A DNA stretch of 64,000 nucleotides from Williamsia serinedens (GCF_024171725.1 NZ_JAMTCG010000003.1:372001-436000); one strand, 5' to 3'. Counted from the first letter of the stretch, positions 1 to 8,710 are shown. The notes: generated from the sequence alone by a model not told the origin. Translations and numbers: made by a program.

Positions 1-619
1 GTGTCGCCGAGGGCGACCTCCCGCGCGACGATGCCCTGCAGGCGCATCACGATGCTCGCGGCCAACACCACCGGGTCCACCGCGGCCTGCGGCATGGAAC
101 CGTGGGCGCCACGGCCGTGCAGGGTGATCGTCATGCTGTCGGCCGCCGACAGCACGGGTCCGGTCCGGGTCCCGACCGTCCCCGCGGGGAACGGCAGCAC
201 GTGTTGGGCCGGCGCGACGTCGACGTGGCCCACGAGGTCGACCAGACCGTCGTCGATCATCACGCGGGCGCCGTCTGCGGTCTCCTCCGCACGTCGTGCC
301 CGCAGGCGTGCATCACTGGGGCGCCGTCGTCCGTCGTCGCGGTGCTCGCGTACTCCAGTCCGGTGTCCTCACGCACGGGCAACGCGTCCGTGTCCGCGCG
401 TAGCAGGACCGACGGCCCGTCTCCGTTGCGCAGGATCCCGACGACACCCGTCGCACCGATCCCTGTCGTCACCTCGCATCCGGACCCCTCGAGCCGGCGT
501 GCGACGAGCTCCGCGGTGCGCTGCTCGGCGTGGGACAGCTCGGGGTGCGCGTGGATGTCGCGGTAGAGGTCCTCCTGCCACTCGCGCACGTCGGCCACGG
601 CTTCGCTCAGGTCGGTCAT
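1..619 (-). pseudogene. M20 family amidohydrolase, broken by an internal frameshifting deletion (3' end outside window)
   Basis: The 5' part starts at ATG 619. It reads as the N-terminal half of an M20/IAA-amino-acid-hydrolase-type metallo-amidohydrolase, with DIHAHPELSH near residue 21 and the metal-binding HACGHD box at 104-109. Just after HACGHDV the frame enters unrelated codons and stops at about 260. The family continues in another frame from about position 290 down to 1 (AEETADGAR, then GRGAHGSMP, the dimerisation-domain signature). At the junction near 289-292, GHDV is joined almost directly to AEETADGA. The family normally has about 25-35 residues there, so a deletion of 3n+1 type is inferred. 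The gene is probably non-functional unless the junction is an assembly error. An intact member would deacylate N-acyl amino acids or similar amides. Confidence 0.8.
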
Positions 620-647
620 CGCTCCATCAGGCGCCGACCCCGAGACA

Positions 648-683
648 CGACAACGCTCCGCACGGGGGTGCGGAGCGTTGTCG
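648..683 (-). terminator. Strong hairpin terminator at the end of the rpmF operon
   Basis: A perfect 16-bp inverted repeat (648-663 with 668-683) encloses a GGGG loop. It lies 36 nt beyond the rpmF stop and before the M20 remnant. There is no U-tract, as is usual in high-GC actinomycetes. Confidence 0.8.
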
Positions 684-718
684 GAAGATCTCTGCGCGCA
701 GAAGATACGCGCGGACCG

Positions 719-892
719 TCAGCGACGGTCGAGGTCGATGATGCCCATCTGGACGGCCTTCACCAGGCGGCGCGGGACACGCTGGCTGACGCCACCGGCC
801 TTGACCTCCTGCAGAGCCGGGTTCTCGGCCTTCCACTGCGCGCGACGACTCCGCGAGTTCGCCCGAGACATCCGCCGCTTCGGTACCGCCAT
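719..892 (-). CDS. rpmF: 50S ribosomal protein L32, cysteine-free form
   Basis: A 57-residue protein starting [17 protein letters not shown], the L32 N-terminus, and ending in IIDLDRR. It binds 23S rRNA in the large subunit. It contains no cysteine, so it lacks the CxxC zinc ribbon found in many L32 proteins. It starts 30 nt after the L31 stop and is the last gene of the cobW-like-rpmE-rpmF transcript, followed by a strong hairpin. Its position in the zinc-responsive locus suggests it is the zinc-independent copy, although some actinomycetes have only a cysteine-free L32. Confidence 0.93.
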   Translation of the reverse strand: MAVPKRRMSRANSRSRRAQWKAENPALQEVKAGGVSQRVPRRLVKAVQMGIIDLDRR

Positions 893-922
893 GATCCAGC
901 CCTTCCGTTCACTTCACGATTC

Positions 923-1213
923 TCATCCGTCGATGTCGTCCTGCGACCTCGCGCCGGACGACGGCCGTGCCCGGCGCCCGTACCGGCGCTCGAACTTCTG
1001 CACTCGTCCTGCGGTGTCCATCACGCGGTGCGCACCAGTCCAGAACGGATGCGAGTCGGACGTGACATCGACAACCACAAGAGGGTACCGGTTCCCGTCC
1101 TCCCATTCCAAAGTGACGTCGGAGGTCACCGTGGAGCGGGTGAGGAACTCCTTGCCGGTCGACGAGTCGCGGAACACGACGGGGTGGTAGTCGGGGTGGA
1201 TGCCGGGTTTCAT
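923..1213 (-). CDS. rpmE: 50S ribosomal protein L31 type B (zinc-independent)
   Basis: A 96-residue protein beginning [16 protein letters not shown], the type B L31 signature. The zinc-coordinating cysteines of type A L31 are absent and the protein has no Cys at all. It replaces the zinc-containing L31 in ribosomes under zinc limitation. The ATG (1211-1213) overlaps the stop codon of the CobW-like gene (1210-1212), so the two are translationally coupled. The C-terminus is basic and extended ([18 protein letters not shown]). Zur control from the upstream divergent promoter is inferred. Confidence 0.95.
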   Translation of the reverse strand: MKPGIHPDYHPVVFRDSSTGKEFLTRSTVTSDVTLEWEDGNRYPLVVVDVTSDSHPFWTGAHRVMDTAGRVQKFERRYGRRARPSSGARSQDDIDG

Positions 1214-2493
1214 CGGTTCTCCTCTGTGTCGGTGTCGACGAGCGATCCGCTCGTCTCCTCGGATGTCTCGCACGGGTCGGCGTGAAACGTGCCGAACGGG
1301 TCGTCCCACGTCGACCACACGTCCTGACCTGCGGCCATCTCTGCGTCGGTGAGGCAGGCGGCACGCAGGGCGGTACGGATGACGTCGGGGTCGGCACGCC
1401 AGACCAGGACGACGAGGCTGGTGTGCCGGTCGCCAAAGTCGGGGTCCCACCGGGCCGCGGCGAGCGCCACCCGTTCGGGGTCCGCGGCGGCGACCTCGTC
1501 GTCCGACATCGCGGCGAGCCACGGCCCGCCGGTGGCGACCCGTAATCCCCCACCGGCACTCTCGATCCACAGCGCCTCGTCGGGCTGCGTCGCGAGCCAC
1601 AGCCGGCCGCGCGAGCAGACGACGCCGTCGAGCAGGTGGTCGAGCGCGTCGTGCAGCCGCCCGGGGTGGAACGGCCGCGCGACGGTGAACTCGACGAGTT
1701 GCACGCCGCAGTCCGGCTCGAGCGGCGGTGTACCCGCCAACAGCGGGTCGAACGGGCCCACCGAGCGATCGCGTCGGACGCCGAGCGGCATGGCGGCCAC
1801 GAGAAGCGCGACCAGGCGTCCGTCGAGTGGTCGACCGGGCGCCTCCATCACGATCGGGACGCCCGGGGCGAGCCGTCGGACGACGGCGCCGAACACCGCG
1901 GCGTCCCAGTTCGCGACCGGTGCACCGTGCACGACCAGCGCGTCGGCGACCGCGACGTGTCCGACGGCCACCTGGGCGAGCGTCCGCTCGTCGGCGGGGT
2001 CGCCCGAGTCGAACCCGGCCTCGGCCATCGTCAGGTCACCGGTCGCCTCGTCGAGCCACGTGCCCGCGGCGACGCACCCGATGACCGCCTCGACGCGGAC
2101 GTCCCGCGCCGCCGGGCCGTCGACCTGACCGGGCACACCGATCACGTCGACGTTGTCGATCGCCCAACACAGCGGCTCGGGTTCGACGAGCGGGTCGAGC
2201 GCGACGACGATCCGATCGACCGCCGATCGACGGTGCAGTGCCCGCAGTGTCGGCAACAGGTCATGGCGGAGTGCGCACGACACGCAGCCGTGGTCGAGAT
2301 CGATGCGCGTCACCCACGTGCGCGTGAGCCCGTCGGCGTCGGTCTGCCGCACGGTGCGCGTGATGATCCCCAGCGACACCTCGACGAGGTCGTGGTGCAC
2401 CACCGCCGTGCCCGGTACCGCGAGACCCGTCGCGACCGTGTCGACGACGACCGGGTCGAGCCCGGCCACCACGAACACCGGTGTCCTCTGCAC
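1210..2493 (-). CDS. CobW-family-like protein of the zinc-starvation ribosome locus (Rv0106/Mrf-like)
   Basis: A 427-residue protein from GTG 2493, chosen because a GGAGG-type ribosome site lies just upstream. It resembles COG0523/CobW metal chaperones, with a central HGCVSC motif (Cys70 and Cys73) and a C-terminal CobW_C-like region ([43 protein letters not shown]). The N-terminus reads [16 protein letters not shown] where CobW GTPases carry GxxGxGKT, so the P-loop is missing. The mycobacterial relative that I recall as Rv0106 has the same feature, and its M. smegmatis relative has been described as a factor linking zinc depletion to ribosome hibernation. The gene heads an operon with rpmE and rpmF, consistent with a role in zinc-starved ribosome remodelling. 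GTPase activity should not be assumed. Confidence 0.85.
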   Translation of the reverse strand: MQRTPVFVVAGLDPVVVDTVATGLAVPGTAVVHHDLVEVSLGIITRTVRQTDADGLTRTWVTRIDLDHGCVSCALRHDLLPTLRALHRRSAVDRIVVALDPLVEPEPLCWAIDNVDVIGVPGQVDGPAARDVRVEAVIGCVAAGTWLDEATGDLTMAEAGFDSGDPADERTLAQVAVGHVAVADALVVHGAPVANWDAAVFGAVVRRLAPGVPIVMEAPGRPLDGRLVALLVAAMPLGVRRDRSVGPFDPLLAGTPPLEPDCGVQLVEFTVARPFHPGRLHDALDHLLDGVVCSRGRLWLATQPDEALWIESAGGGLRVATGGPWLAAMSDDEVAAADPERVALAAARWDPDFGDRHTSLVVLVWRADPDVIRTALRAACLTDAEMAAGQDVWSTWDDPFGTFHADPCETSEETSGSLVDTDTEENR

Positions 2494-2512
2494 GAGACCT
2501 CCTCTTGTTGGC

Positions 2513-2557
2513 AATCGTTGTCGACAAGCGCTACCGTAGTCCGTATCGACAACGATT
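2513..2557. promoter_or_regulatory. Paired Zur-like operators in a divergent promoter region
   Basis: The 86-nt space between the CobW-like gene and rpmB holds AATCGTTGTCGA (2513-2524) and its exact reverse complement TCGACAACGATT (2546-2557), one copy facing each transcription unit. Both have the AAT-C-(A/G)TT core expected of actinobacterial Zur boxes, and the surroundings are AT-richer than the window average. Every gene on either side is a cysteine-free ribosomal paralogue or a CobW relative. Zur is inferred and its gene is not in the window. Confidence 0.7.
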
Positions 2558-2579
2558 TCCATTTGCATGAGGAGGGCAC

Positions 2580-2816
2580 GTGTCCGCACGCTGCCAGGTG
2601 ACCGGGCGGGAGCCCGGCTTCGGCAAGCAGGTGTCGCACTCCCACGTCCGCACGTCGCGACGGTGGGATCCGAACCTGCAGCGCAAGCGCTATTTCCTGC
2701 CCAGTGAGGGCCGCACGGTGACGCTGCGCGTCTCGGCGAAGGGCATCAAGACGATCGATCGCGACGGCATCGAGGCGGTCGTCGCACGGATCCGTGCCCG
2801 AGGGGAGAAGGTCTGA
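2580..2816 (+). CDS. rpmB: 50S ribosomal protein L28, zinc-starvation paralogue
   Basis: A 78-residue L28 from GTG 2580 with an AGGAGGG ribosome site at 2570-2576. It has the typical [14 protein letters not shown] start and [12 protein letters not shown] core. Only one cysteine remains, so no CxxC zinc site can form. It is the first gene of a tight operon rpmB-rpmG-rpsN-rpsR, and its stop overlaps the rpmG ATG by one base. It incorporates into the large subunit. Expression is inferred to rise under zinc limitation through the paired operators just upstream. Confidence 0.95.
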   Translation: MSARCQVTGREPGFGKQVSHSHVRTSRRWDPNLQRKRYFLPSEGRTVTLRVSAKGIKTIDRDGIEAVVARIRARGEKV

Positions 2817-2986
2817 TGGCCGGCAAGAGCACCGACATCCGCCCGGTCGTGAAGCTCAAGTCCACCGCGGGGACGGGATACACGTACGTGACGCGCAAGA
2901 ACCGTCGCAACGACCCGGACCGCCTGGTGATCCGCAAGTACGACCCGGTCGTCCGGCGTCACGTCGACTTCCGCGAGGAGCGCTGA
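2816..2986 (+). CDS. rpmG: 50S ribosomal protein L33, cysteine-free form
   Basis: A 56-residue L33 ([17 protein letters not shown]...[14 protein letters not shown]). The two CxxC pairs of zinc-binding L33 are both missing. The ATG at 2816 shares its A with the rpmB stop, which indicates translational coupling. It replaces the zinc-containing L33 in the large subunit when zinc is short. The length is normal for the family. Confidence 0.95.
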   Translation: MAGKSTDIRPVVKLKSTAGTGYTYVTRKNRRNDPDRLVIRKYDPVVRRHVDFREER

Positions 2987-2987
2987 G

Positions 2988-3293
2988 ATGGCGAAGAAGT
3001 CGAAGATCAACCGCGACCTGCAGCGCCGCGAGGTCGTCGCCCGGTACGCCGAGCGTCGCGCGGCGCTGAAGGCGATCATCCGCGACCCGGACGCCGACGA
3101 CGACGCCCGCGCCGACGCGCAGCTCGCCCTGCAGCGTCTCCCCCGCGACGCGAGCCCGACGCGCCTGCGCAACCGCGACGTCGTCGACGGACGCCCGCGC
3201 GGCTACATCGGCAAGGCGGGGGTCTCCCGCGTCCGGTTCCGCGCAATGGCACACAACGGCGAGCTGCCCGGCATCACGAAATCGAGTTGGTGA
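2988..3293 (+). CDS. rpsN: 30S ribosomal protein S14, long zinc-independent form
   Basis: A 101-residue S14 starting [24 protein letters not shown] and ending [11 protein letters not shown]. The long form lacks the CxxC-x12-CxxC ribbon of short zinc-type S14, and no cysteine is present. It starts one base after the rpmG stop. It belongs to the small-subunit head and is presumably swapped in under zinc limitation with its operon partners. Confidence 0.96.
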   Translation: MAKKSKINRDLQRREVVARYAERRAALKAIIRDPDADDDARADAQLALQRLPRDASPTRLRNRDVVDGRPRGYIGKAGVSRVRFRAMAHNGELPGITKSSW

Positions 3294-3298
3294 CACCC

Positions 3299-3553
3299 AT
3301 GTCGAGAAAGCCCCCGCGTCGGCGGTCGGAGTCGACGAAACCCGCTGCGGCCAAACGGAACCTCCTGAACGACCGCGGTGTCACCGAGGTCGACTACAAG
3401 GACGTCGCCACCCTGCGACTGTTCCTGTCCGACCGCGGCAAGATCCGCAGCCGCCGGGTCACCGGTCTGACGCCGCAGCAGCAGCGTCAGGTCGCGACGG
3501 CGATCCGGAACGCCCGCGAGATGGCGCTGCTGCCGTTCGTGTCGAGCCGCTAG
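3299..3553 (+). CDS. rpsR: 30S ribosomal protein S18, cysteine-free form
   Basis: An 84-residue S18 from ATG 3299, with the core [35 protein letters not shown] and the end [13 protein letters not shown] at 3290 is in frame and would add three residues; the ATG fits family N-termini better. There are no cysteines. It is the last gene of the rpmB operon. The stop (3551-3553) overlaps by three bases the stop of the convergent acyl-CoA dehydrogenase (3550-3552), so there is no room for a terminator between them. Confidence 0.94.
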   Translation: MSRKPPRRRSESTKPAAAKRNLLNDRGVTEVDYKDVATLRLFLSDRGKIRSRRVTGLTPQQQRQVATAIRNAREMALLPFVSSR

Positions 3554-4527
3554 GCCCCCGCGAGCGCTTCCCGCGCGACGTCGTCGTAGGCGGTGGTCTC
3601 GTCGCCGAGGAGGAACCGGTCGACCTTGGCGCGCCGCCAGTACAGATGCGCGTCGTGGTCCCAGGTGAACCCGATGCCCCCGTGCACCTGGATGAGCGTC
3701 TCGGTGGCCTGTTGGGCGGCGGTGGCAGCGAACGCCTTGGCCGCGGCCGAGGCGAGCGGCAGCTCGTCGGGCGACGCGTCGGCGGCCCAGGCCGCCCACC
3801 ACACCAGCGACCGCAACTGCTCGACGGCGACGTAGACGTCGACGAGTGCGTGCTTGACGGCCTGGTAGGACCCGATGGCCCGGCCGAACGCCACGCGGTC
3901 CTTGGCGTACTCGACCCCGATCTCCAGTGCCCGCGAGGCGGTTCCGAGCCCCTCCGCCGCGAGGATGACGCGACCGATCGCGGTCGCGCGCTCCCATCGG
4001 TCCCGGGCACCCGATGCGACGACCTCGGTGTCGCCGAGCGTGACGCGGCCCAGACCGCGGGTCGGGTCGATCGGATCCGGCGTCTGGACCGTGCCGGTGC
4101 CGACGACGATGTCGTCGCCGTCGAGCGCCAGGAACGACGAGGCCCCGACCGCGTCGAGGGTCGGCTCCCCCGCGTCGAGCACCGCGAACGCCGTCGAGCC
4201 GTCCGCGAGGGCGGACAGGCGCGCGTCGTCGCCGTCGAGGAGGACGGCGGCGCGGGCGTAGGTCACCAGCGACGGTGACGAGAGGACGCGGCCCGCCTGT
4301 TCGGCGACGACGGCGAGGTCGAGCACGGACCCACCCCCGCCGCCGGCCGCGTCGGGAACCGTGATCGCGGCGAAACCGCTCTGCACCAACTGCTCCCGGC
4401 CTGGTCCGAGCGCACTATGGTCGCCGTCGAGCGCGGCACGGATGGTGTCGGTGGAGGTCACAGACCGCAGGAAGTCGCCCGCGGCCGCCGCGAGATCGCG
4501 CTGCTGGTCGTCGAGATCGAAGTTCAT
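3550..4527 (-). CDS. Acyl-CoA dehydrogenase, short subunit (FadE-like)
   Basis: A 325-residue acyl-CoA dehydrogenase, shorter than the usual 380-400. It has the N-terminal helical domain, a brief beta domain and a C-terminal FAD/substrate domain with [34 protein letters not shown] and [21 protein letters not shown]. It overlaps the preceding 418-residue dehydrogenase by ATGA (4524-4527). Such short/long adjacent pairs in Mycobacteriales usually form alpha2beta2 enzymes acting on CoA esters of sterol side chains or other bulky substrates. It would oxidise acyl-CoA to enoyl-CoA with FAD. The substrate cannot be told from sequence. Confidence 0.88.
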   Translation of the reverse strand: MNFDLDDQQRDLAAAAGDFLRSVTSTDTIRAALDGDHSALGPGREQLVQSGFAAITVPDAAGGGGGSVLDLAVVAEQAGRVLSSPSLVTYARAAVLLDGDDARLSALADGSTAFAVLDAGEPTLDAVGASSFLALDGDDIVVGTGTVQTPDPIDPTRGLGRVTLGDTEVVASGARDRWERATAIGRVILAAEGLGTASRALEIGVEYAKDRVAFGRAIGSYQAVKHALVDVYVAVEQLRSLVWWAAWAADASPDELPLASAAAKAFAATAAQQATETLIQVHGGIGFTWDHDAHLYWRRAKVDRFLLGDETTAYDDVAREALAGA

Positions 4528-5780
4528 GCGCGCTGCGTCTCCTTCTGGGCGGGGGCCTCGGAGCCGCCGGCGGCGACGGCGATGCTCTCGCGGAACGTGA
4601 CGTTCTTGTCGGCGCGCGGTTCCGGCGGGAGTCCCAGCACCCGCTCGCCGATCACGTTGCGCAGCACCTCGTTCGTGCCGCCCGCGATGGCCAGTCCGGG
4701 CAGGCTCGCCTGGATCGCCTGCCACTGGCCGTCGCCGTCGCCCTCGGACGCGAACGCGCCGTCGCCGCCGAGGAGTTCGACGGCGATGTCGGCGAGTTCG
4801 CGAGCCGTCGCCGTCCCCGAGAGCTTTCCCGCGGACGCCTCGGGCCCCGGCATGTCGCCACGGCTGATCGCCGACAGCTGGCGGTAGCCGGTGTAGCGGG
4901 TCGCGAGCGCCTCGGCGAACGCGCGGCCGAACCGCTGCCGGACCACACCCTGGCGCGCCTCGGGCAGCGTCGGCAGGTGCGTCGCGACGTGCGCGGCGAC
5001 CGCGTCGGGGGAGATCCCGAGCTCGCCCCCGCCACCGCCGAGCGAGAACCGTTCGGCCATCAGGGTCGTGATGGCCACCGACCATCCTGCGCCGACGTCA
5101 CCGAGGCGTTCGGAGTCCGGGATGACGACGTCGTCGAAGAACACCTCGTTGAACTCCGCGCCACCGCTCATCTGCCGGAGCGGGCGGGCGGTCACGCCGT
5201 CCGCCTTCATGTCGACGACGAACATCGTCAGACCCTTGTGCTTGGCGACGTCCGGATCGGTACGGGTGAGCAGGATCCCGTAGTCGGCGAGGTGTGCGAG
5301 CGTCGTCCACACCTTCTGGCCGGTGATCACCCAGTTGCCGTCGTCGGTGCGGACCGCGCGGGTGCGCAGCGCGGCGAGGTCGCTGCCGGAGGCGGGCTCG
5401 CTGAAGAGCTGGCACCAGATGTCGTCGGCACGGAGCAGGCGCTTGAGGTAGCGGTCCTTCTGGTCCTGGGTGCCGTGCGCGATGACGGTCGGTCCGCACA
5501 TGCCGATGCCGATGAAGTTGACGAGCCCCGGCGCGCCCGCCCGCGCGAGTTCCTGGTCGACGATGGCCTGCTGCATCGGGGTGCCGCCCTGCCCGCCGGC
5601 CTCCGTCGGCCATGTCACGCCGACGAGACCGCCGTCGTAGAGCACCGCCTCGCGCTGCCGGGACCGCACGTCGTCGTGACCGCGGTCGCTGCGGTCGCCG
5701 AGTTCGTCGCGGTGCTCGGTGATGAAGGCGCGGACCTTCGCGCGCCAGGCCGCCTCGTCGGGGGTGTCCTCGAAATCCAT
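4524..5780 (-). CDS. Acyl-CoA dehydrogenase, long subunit (FadE-like)
   Basis: A 418-residue dehydrogenase from ATG 5780 (MDFEDTPDEAAWRAKVRAF). It carries the FAD-binding LFSEPASGSDLAALRT and VITGQKVWTTLAHLADY motifs and the C-terminal GGTNEVLRNVIGERVLGLPPEPR. It is the first gene of a two-gene unit with the 325-residue dehydrogenase and probably its heteromeric partner. An in-frame upstream GTG would add 13 basic residues (MALRPCRRPRKGV) that do not look native. The role is the first oxidation of beta-oxidation on an unidentified CoA ester. Confidence 0.9.
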   Translation of the reverse strand: MDFEDTPDEAAWRAKVRAFITEHRDELGDRSDRGHDDVRSRQREAVLYDGGLVGVTWPTEAGGQGGTPMQQAIVDQELARAGAPGLVNFIGIGMCGPTVIAHGTQDQKDRYLKRLLRADDIWCQLFSEPASGSDLAALRTRAVRTDDGNWVITGQKVWTTLAHLADYGILLTRTDPDVAKHKGLTMFVVDMKADGVTARPLRQMSGGAEFNEVFFDDVVIPDSERLGDVGAGWSVAITTLMAERFSLGGGGGELGISPDAVAAHVATHLPTLPEARQGVVRQRFGRAFAEALATRYTGYRQLSAISRGDMPGPEASAGKLSGTATARELADIAVELLGGDGAFASEGDGDGQWQAIQASLPGLAIAGGTNEVLRNVIGERVLGLPPEPRADKNVTFRESIAVAAGGSEAPAQKETQRA

Positions 5781-6253
5781 CACGCCCTTCCGCGGCCGCC
5801 GGCACGGCCTCAGCGCCACTGTACGAGTCGCCCAGTGAACCGGGTCACAGCATGCGTCAGGAGGGTTGGCCCGCGACCGAGAGGCGATGGTCCGCCAACG
5901 CGAGCGGATCGTTGACCGGATACAGCCGGTCAGTCATGTCCTCGATCTCAGCCGCGTGTCTGCGCTTGACGACGATCGTCAGCGAGCTCCGTCTCCCACT
6001 TCTCGTCGACGGGCGTTCGGTGCAATGCCCCGACGACGGATTCCGGTCTGACGCCTCTGGCGGCCTCGTCGTGTAGGTGTGGCATTTCTCGAAAGTAGCC
6101 GAACCCGATGTCCGAAATGCGCGTCCCCAGCGGACCTCGTGGTCAATATGTCCACGGCCGCCGCCCACGACGCGGATTTCAACAACGTGACCCCGGCCGA
6201 CGTCCGGAGTCGCGGCTCCGGGGGCGGTGCGACGCGCACGTAGGATCCCCCCG
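5781..6253. other. 473-nt region without a confident gene; possible gene remnant
   Basis: No well-supported gene lies here and base composition is less GC-biased than nearby. On the minus strand a 45-codon frame from ATG 6085 (MPHLHDEAARGVRPESVV, stop 5948-5950) is followed in another frame by AEIEDMTDRLYPVNDPLALADHRLS, ending near 5857. Read together these could be the C-terminal part of a decayed gene, but I do not recognise a family. The right end holds the ribosome site (AGGA, 6242-6245) of the AEC carrier. Confidence 0.35.
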
Positions 6254-7189
6254 GTGTCCGGAGTGGTCCAGGGGTTCACCGTCATCTTCATCCTGATCGG
6301 GGTGGGATACGTGCTCGGTCGGACCCAGACCCTGGGGCCGGACGCCCACCAGACGTTGTCGCGGCTGGTGTTCTTCGTCTTCACCCCGGCCCTGCTGCTG
6401 CACTCGCTGTCGACGACGGACGTCGCACAGATCTTCTCCACCACGCTGCTGATCGCCGGCGGCAGCGCGTTCGCCGTCGGAGCGGTGTACTTCGTCCTCG
6501 CCCGGACCGTGCTCCGGCGCGAGGTCCCCGAGGCCGTGATCGGAGCGCTGTCGTCGAGCTACGTGAACAGCGCGAACCTGGGCATCCCGATCGCGATCTT
6601 CGTGCTCAAGGACGCCACCTTCGTCGCGCCGCTGCTGCTGTTCCAGATCGTCATCTACTCCCCCATCGCGCTCACGATGCTCGACCTCACGGCACTGCGC
6701 AGTGGCGCCGGGCGGATCACCCTGCGTGACACGGTGATCGCACCGGTGACGAACCCGATCGTGATCGGCGGCATCGTCGGACTGGTCATCTCACTGACCG
6801 GGGTGACGCTGCCGCACGCGGTGGAGGAGCCCATCGGGATGCTCGGTGACGCCTCTGTTCCCGGCGCACTGCTGGCATTCGGGTTGTCGCTCACGGGGGT
6901 CAGCGTGCTCCGCAAGGGCGAGAGTCCGCGCCGCGACGTCGCACTCGCGTCGGTGATGAAGATGGTGGTACAGCCGATCCTGGTGTTCGCGCTCGCGTAC
7001 TTCCTGTTCGACGAACGTGGACACGCACTGTTCGCCCAGGTGGTGATCGCCGCGCTACCGACCGCGCAGAACGTCCTCGTCTACGCCACCCGGTACCAGC
7101 GCGGGGTGGTGCTCGCCCGGGACAGCGCCCTGGTCACCACGCTCGTCTCGATCCCGGTCATCGGCGTCATCGCCGCGCTCCTCGCTTGA
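6254..7189 (+). CDS. Auxin efflux carrier (AEC) family transporter
   Basis: A 311-residue polytopic membrane protein from GTG 6254 (AGGA eight bases upstream). About ten hydrophobic helices fit the AEC fold, with a family-typical SSSYVNSANLGIPIAIFVL segment near residue 100 and NPIVIGGIVGLVIS near 165. AEC members export or exchange organic acids and related anions across the cytoplasmic membrane; the substrate is unknown. Its last 135 nt overlap the 3' end of the convergent DMT exporter gene. Confidence 0.85.
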   Translation: MSGVVQGFTVIFILIGVGYVLGRTQTLGPDAHQTLSRLVFFVFTPALLLHSLSTTDVAQIFSTTLLIAGGSAFAVGAVYFVLARTVLRREVPEAVIGALSSSYVNSANLGIPIAIFVLKDATFVAPLLLFQIVIYSPIALTMLDLTALRSGAGRITLRDTVIAPVTNPIVIGGIVGLVISLTGVTLPHAVEEPIGMLGDASVPGALLAFGLSLTGVSVLRKGESPRRDVALASVMKMVVQPILVFALAYFLFDERGHALFAQVVIAALPTAQNVLVYATRYQRGVVLARDSALVTTLVSIPVIGVIAALLA

Positions 7190-8098
7190 CCGCTCACCGA
7201 GTTTCACCGCCACCACGCCGAGTAGGATCAGCGCGCCTCCCCCGAACTGGACCGGACGGGGCAGTTCGGCCAGCAGAGCCCAGCTCCACACGACACCGGC
7301 GAGTGCCTCGGACAGGCCGACGAAGGACGCCACGCGCGGACCGAGTCGCCGGGCCCCGAGCACGCCGGTCACATACGCCGTCGCCGCGGTGACGACACCG
7401 AGGACGGGGACAGCGACCCACGGCGACATCGTGACGCCGGCGTAGGCGACGTCACCCGTCCCGATGCGCATCGGCATCGCGCCGACGACGCCGAGCAGCC
7501 CGAGCACCATCGCCCCGACGACCAGTCCCGCGGTCGCGAGCGCGAGCGGCGGCAGCCCGGAATCGTCGTCGGCGCTGATGAGGAAGTACGCGGCTGCGCC
7601 GATCATCGCGCCGAACGCCCAGGCCACACCCGTCCCCGACACGGTCGTCGACGACGACATCAGATCGAGGACCAGGACGAGTCCGACCGCGCAGATCGCC
7701 ACGCCGACACCCGTGAGCCCCGACGGCCGCTGTGACCGACGCACCCACAGCCACAGCACCACGGCAGCCGGCGAGGTGAACTCGATGAGCAAGGCCGGGG
7801 CCACCTGCATCGACCGCACCGCGGAGAAATAGCAGAACTGCGCGGCGGCCACCGCGAGCAGGCCATAGACGACGACCGTCGGCGCGTTCCGGGCCAGCAG
7901 CGACCACCGTCCTCGGAGCGAGGCCACACCCCAGGGCAGCACGACCACCACTCCGATCGCGATGCGCAGGGTGACGACGGCACCCGGCGACCACCCGGTC
8001 TCCAGCATCGGCCGCGCGATCGCCCCCGACAGGCCGAAGGAGAGGGCGGAGACGAGCGCGAACGCCAGCCCCACCCCGAGACGCCTGTCATCACCCAT
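7055..8098 (-). CDS. EamA/DMT-family permease
   Basis: A 347-residue drug/metabolite transporter with ten predicted helices in two EamA repeats (about residues 7-140 and 150-290), starting MGDDRRLGVGLAFALVSALSFGLSGAIARP. The transporter core ends near residue 300. A charged tail of about 45 residues (GERSSEERGDDADDRDRDERGDQG...) follows because the frame has no stop until 7055, inside the AEC gene. ATG 8107 is an alternative start. It lies divergent from the CGNR regulator and shares its short promoter region. Such proteins usually export amino acids or metabolites. Confidence 0.85.
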   Translation of the reverse strand: MGDDRRLGVGLAFALVSALSFGLSGAIARPMLETGWSPGAVVTLRIAIGVVVVLPWGVASLRGRWSLLARNAPTVVVYGLLAVAAAQFCYFSAVRSMQVAPALLIEFTSPAAVVLWLWVRRSQRPSGLTGVGVAICAVGLVLVLDLMSSSTTVSGTGVAWAFGAMIGAAAYFLISADDDSGLPPLALATAGLVVGAMVLGLLGVVGAMPMRIGTGDVAYAGVTMSPWVAVPVLGVVTAATAYVTGVLGARRLGPRVASFVGLSEALAGVVWSWALLAELPRPVQFGGGALILLGVVAVKLGERSSEERGDDADDRDRDERGDQGAVPGEHHPALVPGGVDEDVLRGR

Positions 8099-8134
8099 CG
8101 ACCTCATGGGTCATGACGCTAAGCGGCCTCGCGG

Positions 8135-8140
8135 TAATGT
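8135..8140 (+). promoter_or_regulatory. -10 element (TAATGT) of a leaderless promoter
   Basis: TAATGT lies exactly six bases before the GTG start at 8147, so transcription should begin at or next to the start codon. No Shine-Dalgarno sequence is present. Confidence 0.6.
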
Positions 8141-8146
8141 GTCAAC

Positions 8147-8701
8147 GTGGTTTTCACCGATGACACTGAGCTGTCGCTGCAGGCGGCTGTCGCGCTGGCG
8201 AACACCGCGGTGGACCCGGACACCCTCACGACCGTCGACGACCTCGCGGAGTTCGTGACCGAGCAGGGGTTCACCGGGCGCATCGACGGCGATCTCGCCG
8301 AGCTCGACGAGGTCCGCGCCGTCCGGCCCCGGCTGCGGGCGCTGTTCACCGCGTCGACCGGCGACGCCGTCGGGCTCGTCAACGACATCCTCGCCGAGTA
8401 CCGGGCGACGCCGCGACTGGTCCGCCATGACGACCAGGACTGGCACATCCATGCCGTCGACGACGACGCGCCGCTGGTGACCCGGATGCTCGTCGAGGCG
8501 GCCATGGCCATGGTCGACGTCATCCGCGCCGACGAGATGTCGCGGTTCTCGGTCTGCGCCGACAACTCCTGCGAGGCTCTGGTGATCGACCTGTCTCGCA
8601 ACCGATCTCGCCGATACTGCTCGACGACGTGCGGCAACCGGAACGCGGTCGCGGCCTATCGATCGCGTCAGCGCGGCGACGGGACCGCGTCGGATCGCTA
8701 G
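8147..8701 (+). CDS. CGNR zinc-finger (ABATE-type) putative transcriptional regulator
   Basis: A 184-residue protein with a C-terminal CGNR zinc finger: Cys137, Cys142, Cys158 and Cys162, with RRYCSTTCGNRNAVAAYRSRQR at about 155-176. The N-terminal 130 residues match the alpha-helical ABATE domain, thought to sense stress or ligands. The GTG start at 8147 is leaderless. It is divergent from the DMT permease gene, so it may control that exporter; this is inferred from position only. The stop overlaps the -10 element of the next gene. Confidence 0.87.
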   Translation: MVFTDDTELSLQAAVALANTAVDPDTLTTVDDLAEFVTEQGFTGRIDGDLAELDEVRAVRPRLRALFTASTGDAVGLVNDILAEYRATPRLVRHDDQDWHIHAVDDDAPLVTRMLVEAAMAMVDVIRADEMSRFSVCADNSCEALVIDLSRNRSRRYCSTTCGNRNAVAAYRSRQRGDGTASDR

Positions 8702-8704
8702 GGT
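8699..8704 (+). promoter_or_regulatory. -10 element (TAGGGT) of a leaderless promoter
   Basis: TAGGGT is followed by six bases and then ATG 8711. Its first three bases are the TAG stop of the CGNR gene, so stop codon and promoter share bases. Confidence 0.55.
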
Positions 8705-8710
8705 CGGCGC

